A stretch of DNA of 64,000 nucleotides from Kalaharituber pfeilii (GCA_015179045.1 WHUZ01000005.1:1-64000), one strand, 5' to 3'; positions 48,832-60,527 are shown, numbered from the stretch's first letter. Numbers and translations are program-made. The notes: generated from the sequence alone by a model not told the origin.

Positions 48832-50415
48832 TCTATTTAAAAGGGTTATCCGCAGGAGGACTGTATACGTCTGAGTCTGGTAAAGAAGAAAGGGGGTCAG
48901 ATCACTTGATGGGACTGCTTTCTGACAAAATGTACTAGAATGGAATCGTGTTCATTCTGTCGAAATGATGTGGATGCTACGCTCCGGTGATTATTCCTAT
49001 GCAAATTGTAGATAGTGCTATCCGCTATTTGAATACACCGACATCTAGATCTCTAAAATAGACAGTGATTGTTTCTCATCCACAGACAGTAGAGTACATC
49101 TGGGTGCTGCAAGGTACTGTAAGCATGAGACTGCGAATTCCTATGTCGCCGGTTGCGGGTTTAAGGAGTTCCTTTAGTCTGGTTGCAATAGAGTTCCTGA
49201 AGGAAATCACAGGAGGAGGAGGAGGAGGAGGAGGAGGAGGAGGAGGAGGAGGAGGCATGCACCCTGCTTGAGGAACAACTCAGGCTCATTCTACCATCTC
49301 AGTCACTTCACATTCGTATGTCTGTAAGACTTGGGATATAACAACTTCTCGGGGCCTAAGAAGTGTTTTATCGTTGCATATGCAGAGGGAAGGCCTGGGT
49401 ACGCGAGCAGGGTAACAGCTTTTTTCCCATATCCGTCGCCGTACGTGTATTATCGGAACAATTGATCTTGGTCTGGATACTATAAAGACACTTCGACTAT
49501 CTGCTATTCGCTACTAGTAGCATGATTATCTTTGATGCAACACAATTTGAGCGTCTGCTACTAGTACTACTAGTAGTAGCACTAGTCATGCATGGTTGGG
49601 GTGCCAAGCCCTGCATATCCGTATGCGGTTGCATATATGCCCCCAGCTTGCGTGGCGGACCCTAGCGAAGAAGCCAGCTCGACACAGCGTGATGACGCTG
49701 CACGAACATAATGTGCCTGTATCATTCAAGTACCTTAAGTATGCATAGGCGCTTGGAACCAGCACAAGAAATGTCACGTGTGCAGCAGGGGCGTCCCTCC
49801 GTCCCTCCGTCCCTCCGTCTCTCCGTCCCTCCTCGAGTGCGACTCCAAGTTCACGCGGCTGCCATCAGTAAAGGGGGCTCTCAGCCCGCAGCGAGTGCGT
49901 GCGGAAGAGTATCGCGTATCGCAGCTTGCTTACTTACTTCTGCTTTGGCCCGGCCCGCGTGGTGCCAGAGAGGTAGCTTCTCCCGCTCGAAGCCACTTGA
50001 TCCACGAACACAGTGTCCAGTGCAGCCAGCAGCCGTCCGCACACAGCCATTCGCTCCTACCCTGCTGTCCCGGCGGGTTGGCTAGATTACACCCCCCTCC
50101 CCTCCCCCTCCCCCTCCCCCTCCCCCTCCCCCTCCCCCTCCCCCGCCGGCCTCTCGTGTCGATCCTGGAACGCTCCCTTCCAAAGGGCATTGCTCCCTTG
50201 TCTCAAGCTTTTTCCCCCTTTGCAGACACTTCCTGCTTCGACTGCATCGTCAGCCGGACTGAAGTGGCCCCATCTGCTCTGCCCTTCACCTTATCCTTCC
50301 ACTGTCCCCGCTGGGCATAGTGAATACTCCTCTCCTATATATATAGACTTATCATTTCTTCCAAAAAATTCAGTTTACGGAGTGAACGCAGCAGGCACTG
50401 CCCGAGTGATCCACC
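48832..50415. other. Intergenic and Lunapark promoter
   Basis: No gene seen. Microsatellites: GGA repeat at about 49212-49254, CTAGTA-type short inverted repeats at about 49505-49590, an 8-base GTCCCTCC tandem array at about 49793-49833, and a CCCCCT array at about 50092-50144. Long frames over these arrays are compositional artefacts. The part near 50300-50415 is the likely Lunapark 5' leader. Confidence 0.5.
50092..50144. repeat. CCCCCT hexanucleotide array upstream of Lunapark
   Basis: About eight tandem CCCCCT-type units roughly 270 bases upstream of the start codon. The complementary strand is purine-only (GGGGGA). Confidence 0.8.
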
Positions 50416-52034
50416 ATGGTCTTCTTCTGGCCTTTTGGCCGCGTAAGTCTTCCTACCTCTGCATCCAAGTTTCTCTCCTCGTTACTGCCGTACTAACTAC
50501 TGTAACATGTCCAGCGGGACGATAACTCTCCAGACTCCTTCGAACGAGTCCTTGCCAAGCTCACAAACCAGATCCAGTCGCGGACGTCGAAGCTCAACTC
50601 TCTCCGCATCCAGTCTCGTCGGTACAAGGCACTCTGGACACTTTATACTATTATTGCGTGGATGTTTTACATGATCGTGCTGGTGCTGGTCATAGGGTGG
50701 CATGCACTGGGAGTTAAGGAGATTGGGGGTGCTGTAGGAGGACCGATTGCGTAAGTGGCACAACCTGACAGACCAGAGAACCTTGCATGCAATTGGAAGT
50801 CCCCGTGCTGACTACGTACCATATGATAAGAATATATCTTGTAAGAAAACTACTTGTATTGATCTATGATCGCAGGATTGCTAGTGTGGAGCAGTCATTG
50901 GCGGCCTTGATTACGGAAAGAGATGACACCATCGAGAAGCTCAAGACAGCAACCAAATTCTACTCGACCCAGAGCCTACTGGAGAAATATGGCGGTGGTA
51001 GTGAGATGACAGAGGACGGCCGCGGGGGAATGTACAGCAGAAAAAGTTCAATGGCGGGCTTGGAGGGCCTCCAGCAACATCAAGGAGCACAGTCGCTACG
51101 TTTAAGGCAGGTGAATGGAGCTGGAAGTATACGGGGAAAGCTACCACAGCACTTAATGCCCCCCGCTCTGAACCAGGGTCCGCAGCAACAACAGCACCAA
51201 CCGCAGCAACAACAACCACCGCAGACTTCTCAGCAGCAACAAAAGGCATCGAGTGCCTCTCCAGAGCCCGAAAGCCTCAGTCCCCAGCAACTTCAGGTTC
51301 AAGAACAGCTCCGTCAACAACAAGCCCTGCGCCCAATTTCCCTCCCTGGGCAACAAATTCCCTCTGCGCAAGCTTCGCCTACACGTACAACCTTCTCCAT
51401 CCCACCACATCCACCCGCACCATCTGCACCTATTCTACAGGCCCCAGCAGCTTCTTCCACGTTTGCTCCCGGTGAGTACCTCGAGCCCGAAACCGCACCT
51501 GCAGGATCCTCCCATCGATGGTACGATAGACTTCTAGACATCCTTATCGGCGAGGACGAGACGGCCGCAAAGGCGCGGTACGCACTCATCTGCAGTAATT
51601 GCCGCATGGTCAACGGGCTCGCACCACCAGGGACCAAGTCGTTGGACGAGATTGGCCGATGGGGCTGCGCGAGGTGTGGCACGATGAACGGGAAAGATAA
51701 TCCGTTGTTGGCAGTTGGGAAGGGCGGGAAGGGAAAGGGGAAGGCAGGGACGGGCACAATCAAGGAAAAAGACGTGAAGGATATGATCGAGAGGGAGATT
51801 GCGGAGGAGATGTTAGCCAATAGTGTCAAGAGGGGTTCAGGAAGGAGTAGGGGATCAATCAGGGGTTGGACTAAGCAGATTCAGGACGTACAGGCGCAGC
51901 AAGACCATGAAGAAGGGGAGGAGAGCGAGGAGAGCAAGCGGGAGAGAGTGGATGGAGAGAGTAGTGAGGGGGAGGAAGAGGTAGTGGAGGAGAAGCCGAA
52001 GAAGAAAAACAAGGCTCCTAAAGCGAAGAGATGA
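50416..52034 (+). CDS. LNP1: Lunapark family ER-shaping protein
   Basis: Lunapark stabilises three-way junctions of the tubular ER network. Three exons (50416-50442, 50515-50750, 50831-52034) give 488 residues opening MVFFWPFGRRDDNSPDSFERVL. Two hydrophobic segments, WTLYTIIAWMFYMIVLVLVIG near residues 45-68 and one around IYLVRKLLVLIY near 90, are separated by a short loop, as in the family. A coiled coil follows (RIASVEQSLAALITERDDTI). The middle is Gln/Pro-rich and probably disordered. A zinc ribbon follows with ICSNCRMVNGLAPPG and WGCARCGTMNG, giving two CxxC pairs. The C-terminus is highly charged and ends KKKNKAPKAKR. No defects seen. Confidence 0.92.
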
Positions 52035-53292
52035 TGAGGTTGGGGAGTCTGTTATACTTGGCACTAGCCTACTTGAATCTCATTGGTCGTAGGGTGTAAA
52101 TTTGTGTAAGATTGAGATTGGGAGTAGATCGTGGCTTCTGCTTTTGTTTCTCTTGTTGGTTTTGGCAGAATCAACGCACCTTTTTTTTTTTTTTAATTTA
52201 ATTTATTCTTTTTTTTCTAATTTTCTTTCACACTCCTTTTATTTCCCTTGATGTGATTTGTTTTTGTGCATATTCTGGATTTTTGTTATGGTCTGGCATC
52301 TGTGGGATGGGGAGTATATAGTATAAGGGGGTCCTCTGGTGTCTCGTTACCGGTCATTATCGTTCTGTAATTCATATCGTGTTGATGTTTTCGTCGGCAT
52401 TATGGTATTTCTGGATGTCGCGTTTGATTATGGAGGGTCGTTTCAACTCATATTATTGCAAAACAACTAAATCAGTAGAAAAAGAAAAAAGGTTTATCAA
52501 ATCTTTCTTTAATTCAAGAGCAGCTGGACTTTAAACTAATTCAAAATAAGAAACAGATACAATACCAAGTATAGCTTGGGTCTATAGCACAACTTTCGAG
52601 TGTTCAGGGGTTGAGGGTAAGAGGGACGGGCCACAGTCTGAAGAACGAGCAAATAACACTGTTAGAGTTTTATATATAGTGAGTGGTGAGTTCTCCTGGG
52701 GGAGTCACCCGGCTTTTCAGCCTCGTTTAATTTAGGATCAAACGTTTAAACTTTCCGCGCGGGTTTTGGTTTGGAATTCTGTTCATGTTCTTGCTTGTTA
52801 ACAAAAATTTGCTTTCTTCGTGACCTTTTCGACTAGCTAGATATAGCTGAAGAATGTGTGCAGGGACTGTGGAACTTTGAGAATCGAATGACATGATGAG
52901 GGACGGTCGATTGATAAATTAGCGGGCGGAAAATAAGTAGGACAGGAAATATAAGGTATAATCAATTTGTCTAACAGGGTCAGTTTTGAGGAAAAAAAAA
53001 CAAAGAATTGCCCTCAACTCTTGAGTGACCATATTGGCATAAATCCCATCCGTAATCCTCCAGCAATGGCGTGTGAAACTGTTGAAATTAACTAGATTAC
53101 AGGGAATAGAAGAAATGTCAAATAAAAAGAAAACGAAAAAAAATTAAAAAAAATAATAAATAAATAAAATAAATAAAAATAAATACAAAAAAAAAAAAAA
53201 GACGGAAACCCGATAATTTTACCTTATCCTAAAATACTCCCATCTTCCATTCACATACGCAGGCACGCAGACAAAACACATATAAAACAAGG

Positions 53293-53340
<48 letters not shown>

Positions 53341-53417
53341 AGGACATATCAGAGCCTTATCCGACCATCCTTTATCTGAGTAATTTCTGTATATAATACG
53401 ATAACTGGGTACAAGAA
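52035..53417. other. Convergent 3' region of Lunapark and AP-2 alpha
   Basis: No gene. T-rich sequence near 52180-52240 belongs to the Lunapark 3' end. A-rich tracts at about 53130-53200 and an A46 homopolymer at 53293-53338 lie about 80 bases past the AP-2 alpha stop codon, where they read as poly-T on that gene's strand. Confidence 0.5.
53293..53338. repeat. 46-base A homopolymer
   Basis: Uninterrupted A run in the AP-2 alpha 3' flank, preceded by a second A-rich block. The length may be inexact in the assembly. Confidence 0.8.
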
Positions 53418-56400
53418 TCACCGATCTAAAGGTGCACCCTGCTTAAGCCTCTCCTCCATGAGTTTCGAAAGTATGGGCGGCACTGACTCATCCGTAGCTC
53501 TAATCGTAAGCCGGAACATCTACATGCACGCACCCGTCAGCTTCCCATTCCAAACCACAGCACACGCGCATGCATCACTTCCGGGGGAAGAAACTCACAT
53601 TTGTTTCATAATTCGGCTCCAATCTTAACAAACACCCAAACTTCCCCCCTGCCGCCGTATGCAATACACTAGCCCCTACCAAATTCTTCGAGTTGGGGTC
53701 TACCCCATCCAGCACCCCCCACCTAAATCCCTCTACAATCTTCCTCGTCCTCCCCGCTTCTATCCTTCTCCCTTTTTCGACCGTAAATACCACTTGGCTC
53801 TCCCTTGGCGCACCCCCAATCTGCTTCCAGCGCTTGAAAAAGTCCTCAGCTGAAAGCTGGGCCGAGTCCATGAATTTGTGTAGGACGACAGGCAGTTGCA
53901 GGGTCAAGGCCTGTAGTGCACCAGCAAGGTATGTTATGCGGATAGTGGGAGGGTCCACGAAGACGTTGTTGGCCTCCAGCATGACCATTTGTTGAGATTG
54001 GCTGTCCGCGTCGATTGTTGGGTCAGGGATGTTGCTGGAATTGACGGCGAGGTTGTCATTGGACGGGTTGTTTATCGTAGTTGTAAAGGAACCTATAGGT
54101 AGAGAGGATTTATTGGTAAAGTACAGTATCACGCAGCCCATATGCCCGCGGTATTCACTGCGCAGACCAATCTGAACCTGTACATCCTCATATAGGACAC
54201 CCTCTGCGCGGAGAAGCAACATGTTATATCCTTTCTGCCATTGCGGGGATAAGTGAGCAGCAGTTGCCAGATTCGGTGCAGTAGTCTTATTCTTGTTAGT
54301 GTCACCGTTAAGATCGAGCCCTGCCAGCTCATGTGATGGCGTTAGAAGAGCAGCGTTATTCGGGGTCTGCACGCCGCCATTTGTAGGCGTTCCGGCACCG
54401 TTGGTGAAAGAACGCTTGAGACCAGTATTGAGGGTAAGCTGGAATTCCTTTTTGTCCATGTTCGCATCCTTTCCGCCGATGACCCAGGTCCGCTTGTCAC
54501 TGGTGCCGGCATGCTTCTGATGTAGCCTGGAGAGCAGTGCTGAGGCCCGTTCGGGAAATGGAGGCATCTCGTCGCATACTGTTCGGAGGAGATCGTCAGT
54601 AGGGAGGGTTGCAAGGGCAAGGTATTCGCATGCCCGTTGTTGTAATTCGGAGTCAAGTGTATGACTGTACGCCCTGAAAACCTGAAGCAGTTGTGGCTTA
54701 ATTTCTGGAAACAGATTAACAAATTTGATATAGGATGATAGAATAATCGCCCGAGTGCTTGACGAGCAACCATTAATCTTAGATTGCAGTGCCATAAACT
54801 GCTCTATCGGACTGCATCCTGGATTATCTGCAATCAAATGTCCAAATTCTCCCAACAAATAACCGCCAATCTTCACTAGTGTCTCATGACATTGCGTTGC
54901 CTTCACATGTTGCAGAATTGTGTGTGCGGCATAAACTTGAAGTTCTTCATTGTTCGTCACAATTTGAATTACTCGTTGCCAAACCTCATCGCTCACATGG
55001 TCTCCCGCCATGCTTATCAGCCGTAGTGAGGTATCGACATACCATTGATATTCCGTCGCATATTTCTCAGCAAGAATAGCAATCTTCAGTACCATCTCCT
55101 CCCGGATCGCATAATCTGCGCTTTGTAGATACTTGAGAAGCTCGCTAACAATAGGAACAGCATTCGTAGGATCACACATGCTATATAGCAAATCCAGTGC
55201 CTTCCTTCGTACACTGATATCACGATCTCTTAAGGAACCAATGATGGTATTTTGGTGCTTCTTTATCGGCTCGAGAGTATCTGATCTCGCTGCTAGATGT
55301 GTCATTGCTTCAAGACCAAGATACCTGACATTAGTCTCGCGAGATGAGATGAAGCGACCCAATCGCACTGAGATCTGTGTCGTCAACCCAGTTTCCGTAT
55401 CTAGATGGATCGCCAAATTAATAGCCTCAAAAAGCACGGCGTTTTGCGCATTATTTTGCTGCACATTCTTGGGCATATCTGACGCTGTGTCGATGATGCG
55501 TTGTAATGATTCCCGTATCATGCTTTGAACATTGACATCATCTGAACCACCTCTTAGCTAATTGTTCGTGTCATTGGAAACGATCACAAACCTGACGGAG
55601 GATAATATTGTAACAATCTCAACAGTTTAACCTGTAGCCATGGGCATGGAACTTTATAATAAACATAATCTTGTGTGTACTCGTTATCGACCACAATTCT
55701 TTTCAGGCGGTGCGCCGCTTTGACATAGCTCCCTTTGTATGCATCTGGATTGTCCTGTACCAGGGCCATCACTAATGATGTTACGGACAGACATACTCCT
55801 AAATCGGGATCATCCATAAGCGCAATGATTCTCTCCGCCCATTCATTCTGTACAATTGCGGGGTATTTCCGGTATAAGCGTAGAAGTGTCAAAGCAGCTT
55901 TCTTCTTGACAAATGACTTTGAGCCTCTGTATAAGGTGTTCGTTAGCCTGACTGCACCTCCCCATAATAAACCATACGGACTAGCTTACGGGGAGATTAG
56001 TAGCCTGTGAACGTCACCACTCAGCGCTTCACCCATTTCCCTTCCACCAACATTCGCTATAGCATGAAGAGCTAGACAATTGTACAATTCATTGGTGTCT
56101 AACAGATCTTTCTTGATGCTGTTCACCACAAGATGTAGGAGGTCATGCTTTTCGTTCAGGAATAATGTAACCGCTAGATATCCGATCTGCTTTTCTGAAT
56201 ACTTATTCGCTGAGATGAGCCCGACTGCTTCAAGATGACCAAAATCCACGTTCCAGCCTAAAATATAAATATATAGGAGCTTGGGGCAAAATCAGCTAAA
56301 TGTTTTGAATTCGGCAGATTATGTCACTTACCTTGCAGACATATTTTTTCTTATGGTAGCCGTTCAGTCCGCCATCTGCCCTTAAATTAGCTCGCAAGCT

Positions 56401-56681
56401 CCCCTAAATTTCAATACTGACTGAACATGCCTTTGAATTTTTGTCTAGTAATCCAATCCTTTCAGCTAACAATTCTCTAAGAGCTCCCGAACAGTGCATA
56501 CCTTATGTTGGCAAGTTCCTTGTTAATTCTCTTCTCTTCAAGCTCTCTAGCTCTTGCGTTCCTCAGGTCGGCAATGAACTGAACCAACCCTAAGTTCACC
56601 CGCAAAGCCCAATTTTAGAATTCCGACTCCTAACGACCCATCGCTTCCGGTGCGAGCAGACGTACCTCGCATAGACGACAT
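53418..56681 (-). CDS. APL3: AP-2 adaptor complex alpha subunit
   Basis: Large subunit of the AP-2 clathrin adaptor, acting in endocytic cargo selection at the plasma membrane. Eight exons (56681-56666, 56589-56502, 56444-56431, 56375-56332, 56279-55990, 55926-55592, 55541-53599, 53519-53418) give 943 residues. It reads MSSMRGLVQFIADLRNARAR, then ELANIRQKFKDGGLNGYHKK, KYVCKLLYIYILGWNVDFGH and NVGGREMGEALSGDVHRLL. The adaptin N-terminal solenoid spans about residues 30-580 and the appendage domain the last ~250. The C-terminus reads FRLTIRATDESVPPILSKLM. Exon 3 is a 14-nt microexon whose downstream intron uses a GC donor. An in-frame upstream ATG at 56735 would add 18 residues; the MSSMRG start fits the family better. 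Confidence 0.93.
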
Positions 56682-57354
56682 CTTGGTAGCCTGATCTCGA
56701 AACGCAATATACTGCGGATTTTTAGAAGCCTGCAAAGTGCGAATGTCCGTTGGCGTAGCGGTAGTTATAAACGGGGCAGTCGTAGGTCAGGATGGAGAGC
56801 TTGCCGGTTGTTTGTACAAGGCTCAAGCACAATGTTCCGTAGGTAGTGAATCGTTAGTGAAGCTGCCGGGGACGATTCGAGTACCGTCTGATTGCTAAGG
56901 TGCGGATTTTTGACAAGTACACAGCAAGAAGCGAATTCTTGGGCCTATAGTTCAGGGGCGAACTATGGCAGTGGAGAGCCCAGGATCACGTAAATTGAAG
57001 CCGCGATGAGCCTGAGAGGACCATGCGAGGATAAGGTGATAGGAGCTTGACAGCTTCCTCTTATTCCACTGACATTTTCGCGAAACCGAGAGGAGGCCAG
57101 AGAGAACTAAGCAGCGATATACCGGCTATGCTTGTTAGGGGGGAGCGGACAACTGAACAATGGGAATTGTTATCGCCCGTGCAAGCTCGGCCTTTGGGAT
57201 ACCTCTTGGCAATGCTGCATTGATTGCATTAGTTAGTGGCTTACCAGAATCTGCACTACAAGATATAAGAGTGTGGGAACCACATGTATATGCTTGTACT
57301 CTGTTCTGACTCTGAGACTTTAGCTCTCTTATAAAGAGTATAGGATAATACATG
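56682..57354. other. AP-2 alpha promoter and flank of the repeat-rich region
   Basis: No gene seen. The start TGTTAGGGGGGAGCG near 57133 has the shape of an LTR end (TG...), but no matching partner was found, so it is only a suspicion. The frame at 57135-57353 has no known protein content. Confidence 0.4.
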
Positions 57355-57620
57355 CATTAAAATAGAACTATAATATAATATATACTAATTATATTAAGTA
57401 TTAACTTATAATTATATAACTTATTTAAATATAAGTATCTATAATTTAGTTAGAATACTATATAAACTTTTAAGAAAAAAGATATTAAAAAATTATATTT
57501 TATATAAAAAAAAGATAGAAATATAGTACTAATACTAGTAGTAGTCTTAAAAGTAGTTTTTTATTATATTTAAATATAAAAAAAAAATAAAAAACTTCTA
57601 TTAGTAGTATAATAGGTATT
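57355..57620. repeat. Extremely AT-rich block
   Basis: Nearly all A and T, with frequent TA steps and very few C or G. It lies between the possible LTR end and the gag relic and probably continues the same retroelement after heavy C-to-T and G-to-A mutation. Confidence 0.6.
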
Positions 57621-57735
57621 AATAGCTGAGTTTAGATAAAGATCTTACTAAAAGGTATAGTTAGCTTAGATATTAGTAGTAGTTTAATAACTATACTAGT
57701 AGGTCAAGAATTATAGTAGCAGCAGCTTAGTTGAA
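57621..57735. repeat. Mutated copy of the retroelement leader (direct repeat A)
   Basis: This segment aligns in the same direction with 58440-58562. Shared words include TTAG, GTATAGT, AGCTT, TAGTTT and AGGTC. Most differences are G-to-A or C-to-T in this copy; for example AGTGGCTATA in copy B reads AATAACTATA here, and GTCAGCTTGAGTATCGG reads GTTAGCTTAGATATTAG. This is the expected appearance of a RIP-mutated duplicate. Confidence 0.65.
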
Positions 57736-57740
57736 GCTGA

Positions 57741-58410
57741 CCATACCTCTTGGCAAGGCCTTTGTCTAAGCCTACCACCGACATTACACCATAATACTGG
57801 TTAAAGTAATAGTGTTATTGTCGATGTAGGGTTGGACTTAGGACAAGGCCTTCCCTTCGAGGAGGTCTATAGCATAGACAAGCTTATAATTCTTAGTGGA
57901 GAAGAGTTCAGAATTGCCTAGCAGCTTAAGTGTAACTATAGTCTTGAATGTCTTCAATAAATCTCAAGATCTATCAAATTTAGCAGGGTCTGCTAGTTTG
58001 GTAGCTTGATAGTGGTGATCAACAGGTCCAGATATTGAGATGACTGATAATACCTTGATTGTTTGGTGAGCATTATTCAACTAGGTCTATAGTACTAATT
58101 GTTGGTCAATGGTAGTATTAAGCTGATCTTAGAGCTTCTTGATCTGGTATTGGGCAAGGATGAGTTCGTCCTGCAGCGAGGTGCCTCTAACATTCATAGC
58201 ATTTGCGAGATTGGAGATTTCCTGTCAATATGTCTGGAATTCAGTTCAATTGTTAGGCATAGGCTTATTTTCCCAAGCTTGCAGGTAGGTGACAAAGTCA
58301 GTGGTATTAGAAGAGGACGTCGAAGCTGAAGAGAATGATACATCAGAAGCAGGCAGGCCAATGGAAGATATGAATGCTGATTGTACCGGTTGGCAAGTGG
58401 GTGGGTTCAT
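57741..58410 (-). pseudogene. Decayed Ty3/gypsy-type Gag
   Basis: One reading frame of about 222 codons, with no frameshift, starts MNPPTCQPVQSAF at 58410. It contains the gypsy-type Gag segment KLADPAKFDRS-stop-DLLKTFK, KLLGNSELFSTKNYKLVYAI and LLEGKALS-stop-VQPYI. At least seven in-frame stops occur. Several replace an expected Gln or Arg codon (CAA, CAG or CGA to TAA, TAG or TGA), as C-to-T mutation would produce. The pattern fits repeat-induced point mutation in an otherwise undamaged copy. Protease, reverse transcriptase and integrase are not seen nearby. Confidence 0.8.
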
Positions 58411-58424
58411 TGTAGTATAACGTC

Positions 58425-58572
58425 GATAGCCTGGGTCTTAGGTAGAGGTCTTATCAAGGAGTATAGTCAGCTTGAGTATCGGTAGCAGTTTAGTGGCTAT
58501 AGGTCGAGGATTATAATGGTAGTGGTAGCGGCTACAGCGGCTCAGTGGCTAGGGGTCACAGACTATAGTAAT
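58425..58572. repeat. Retroelement leader 5' of Gag (direct repeat B)
   Basis: Just upstream of the Gag start on the minus strand, and the less mutated partner of the repeat at 57621-57735. The second copy on the other side of Gag suggests two element copies in tandem or a nested insertion. Confidence 0.6.
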
Positions 58573-58633
58573 AGCAGTGGCGGAGGAGTATAAGAAACCA
58601 GGCAGGTCTATTAATCAATAAGACAATAGATAA

Positions 58634-58864
58634 TGTTATGGGTTCACCGCGCCCGTAGTGTGGGCGGCCGGTGGAGCGCGCGAAAAAGCGAAAAATGCAA
58701 GCGCATACGAAATGCGCATATGCGACGTGGGCGACATGCGACAGCCGAGAGGCGCCGCAATCGCATAAATGAGTACTATATGAGCTACGCAGAGGACTAG
58801 CGAGTATCGCTAGTCAAGTGTCTTTTTGGCCTGGTAACTCTTTGCGTTTACCACCTCCATAACA
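58634..58864. mobile_element. Solo LTR, 231 bp, with 5-bp target duplication
   Basis: The segment begins TGTTATGG and ends CCATAACA, an 8-bp inverted terminal repeat with canonical TG...CA ends. GATAA occurs directly before (58629-58633) and directly after (58865-58869), a perfect 5-bp target-site duplication. It has no coding content. These are the hallmarks of a solo LTR left by recombination between the two LTRs of an inserted retrotransposon. It shows no obvious RIP-like AT bias, unlike the neighbouring Gag relic, so it is probably a different or younger insertion. Confidence 0.88.
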
Positions 58865-58958
58865 GATAAGGAAAAGAAGAAGAGCTATCTACAGAGGCAG
58901 ACCTGGGGCCCTTATATGCTTGAGAATTGATATAGAAAAGGAATACAGGACTATAATA

Positions 58959-59571
58959 GTGGTTATCAGCTTTGCGTTACGTTCCGTTCCGTTAGGTAAC
59001 CCTTGTCAACCCGCTAAGCCCAAATGAGAGGAGGGTCGCTGATGTCCCCCGCGTAACCTACGTTACCGTCACGTCCGTAACATCAACATGCCCCGCATAT
59101 CGGAAAGAGCCAAAATCGAGCAGGTGGTCACGACAGCAATCGAGACTCATGCCATATCTATGCTACTTGATTCAGATACCAGAGGGGGTAGCAGAGTGTG
59201 GAGTAACAGCTTGTGAACTTGCTGTGATTGTAGCAGACGTTTGCTGGCTCATGATGGAGAGCTTTCATGCGTAGATTGGGGATGCTCATGAAGTGGTAGA
59301 CACGTGCTTATGCATATGCATCCATGTGTTGCTGATTTAGGTAAAGACCAGTCAAAGGGCCCTGTAGTCAGCTAAAAACTAGGCGCATATCCTTGGCGTT
59401 ACCCAAAGTTACGCAAGGTTATGGTCGTAACGCGACGATTTGGCTACGTGATCATGGTTACGTTGCGTAACGAAGATCGGCTGTCTCACGTTACGAAATC
59501 AGCCAATCAGAGCATTTGCTTATGTCATGTAACCTCATGTAACGGTAACGTGACGCAAAGCTGATAACCAC
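58959..59571. mobile_element. 613-bp MITE-like TIR element flanked by TA
   Basis: The left end GTGGTTATCAGCTTTGCGT (58959-58977) is the exact reverse complement of 59553-59571. Similarity continues inward with one mismatch and then ACGTT. TA stands outside both ends (58957-58958 and 59572-59573). Many GTAACG/CGTTAC words occur in both subterminal regions, in both orientations, a common layout for transposase-binding sites. No coding frame of note is inside, so this is a miniature non-autonomous element. Confidence 0.85.
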
Positions 59572-59573
59572 TA

Positions 59574-60527
59574 ATCATGAGAAAGAGAATCCGAAATGCA
59601 AGAGTGGCAATAGTAGTACTAATATTGGAAGGCATATCAATGAGCTGTCAGAGAGCTAATCAACCGGACCGGGACGGCTTGTCAGGCCTTCCCGAGTCGG
59701 CTATTAGTAAGGTCTCACTTCCGGCTTGGCACGTCGGCTCGGTTTGACTTGTCGGCTGCGGAAAAGGACGATACTGACGCGTGCGTAGGTGGCTGTGACA
59801 GCTTTAAACATAGATGCTTTTCTTTGAAACTCAGAACTCACTCCTATTCTTACCCTCTCTGCACGTGATATTTTTGGGTTGATATACAGCAAATTAAAGA
59901 GCGGCTTTCTGGAGCCACCATTTCTTTACTCTGCCGAAATATATACCTACAAAACTGGAGCGTGTTTGAACACAAAAAGGGCACGATATGTAAATATTCA
60001 AACCCGTTGATTATTTTGGATCTCCCGAATTTTCCCTGTGACTGCTAGATGCTCAAAAGCAGCCTCAGCTTACACTTCCCACAGCCTTTGTTCCTACTTG
60101 CCCATTCTCCATTCTCATAACAATACCCATACCACCCCCTCCAATACAGGACGCGCAACCGCCGTACCCGCGACAACAGAGACCAACAGACCTGAAGTAT
60201 AATAGGACTACAAAAAAGAAGAGAAGACCTCAATTACCGCACAGTTCACTTAAACCAAAGGAGAATAAAATACGCCAAGATAACCACAAAATACAATATA
60301 GAAAATTAAACAATGATGGGAAGCGAAGAACCCTTTCCTTCTCCCAATACCCTGCTTGAACCAGACTACCCCACCTGCACCCAAACAATTGACAGGAAAG
60401 GAAACCGCAAAAACAGATGGCCACTCAAATACCCGCTCAAGTACCAGATACAACTCAAACACCCTATGTCCGTTCTTGGTCATAAAACTTCACTACTTCC
60501 CCTAATCTGTTCATCAATCATTAGGCT
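59574..60527. other. Intergenic, bZIP 3' flank
   Basis: No gene recognised. Frames at 60045-60483 lie in the likely 3' untranslated region of the bZIP gene and show no motifs. Confidence 0.5.

Noticed and set aside
49778..50525. Long plus-strand ORFs over 49778-50525
   Set aside because: Built on CCCCCT and GTCCCTCC arrays in the Lunapark promoter; the real start is MVFFWPFGR at 50416 in a spliced model.
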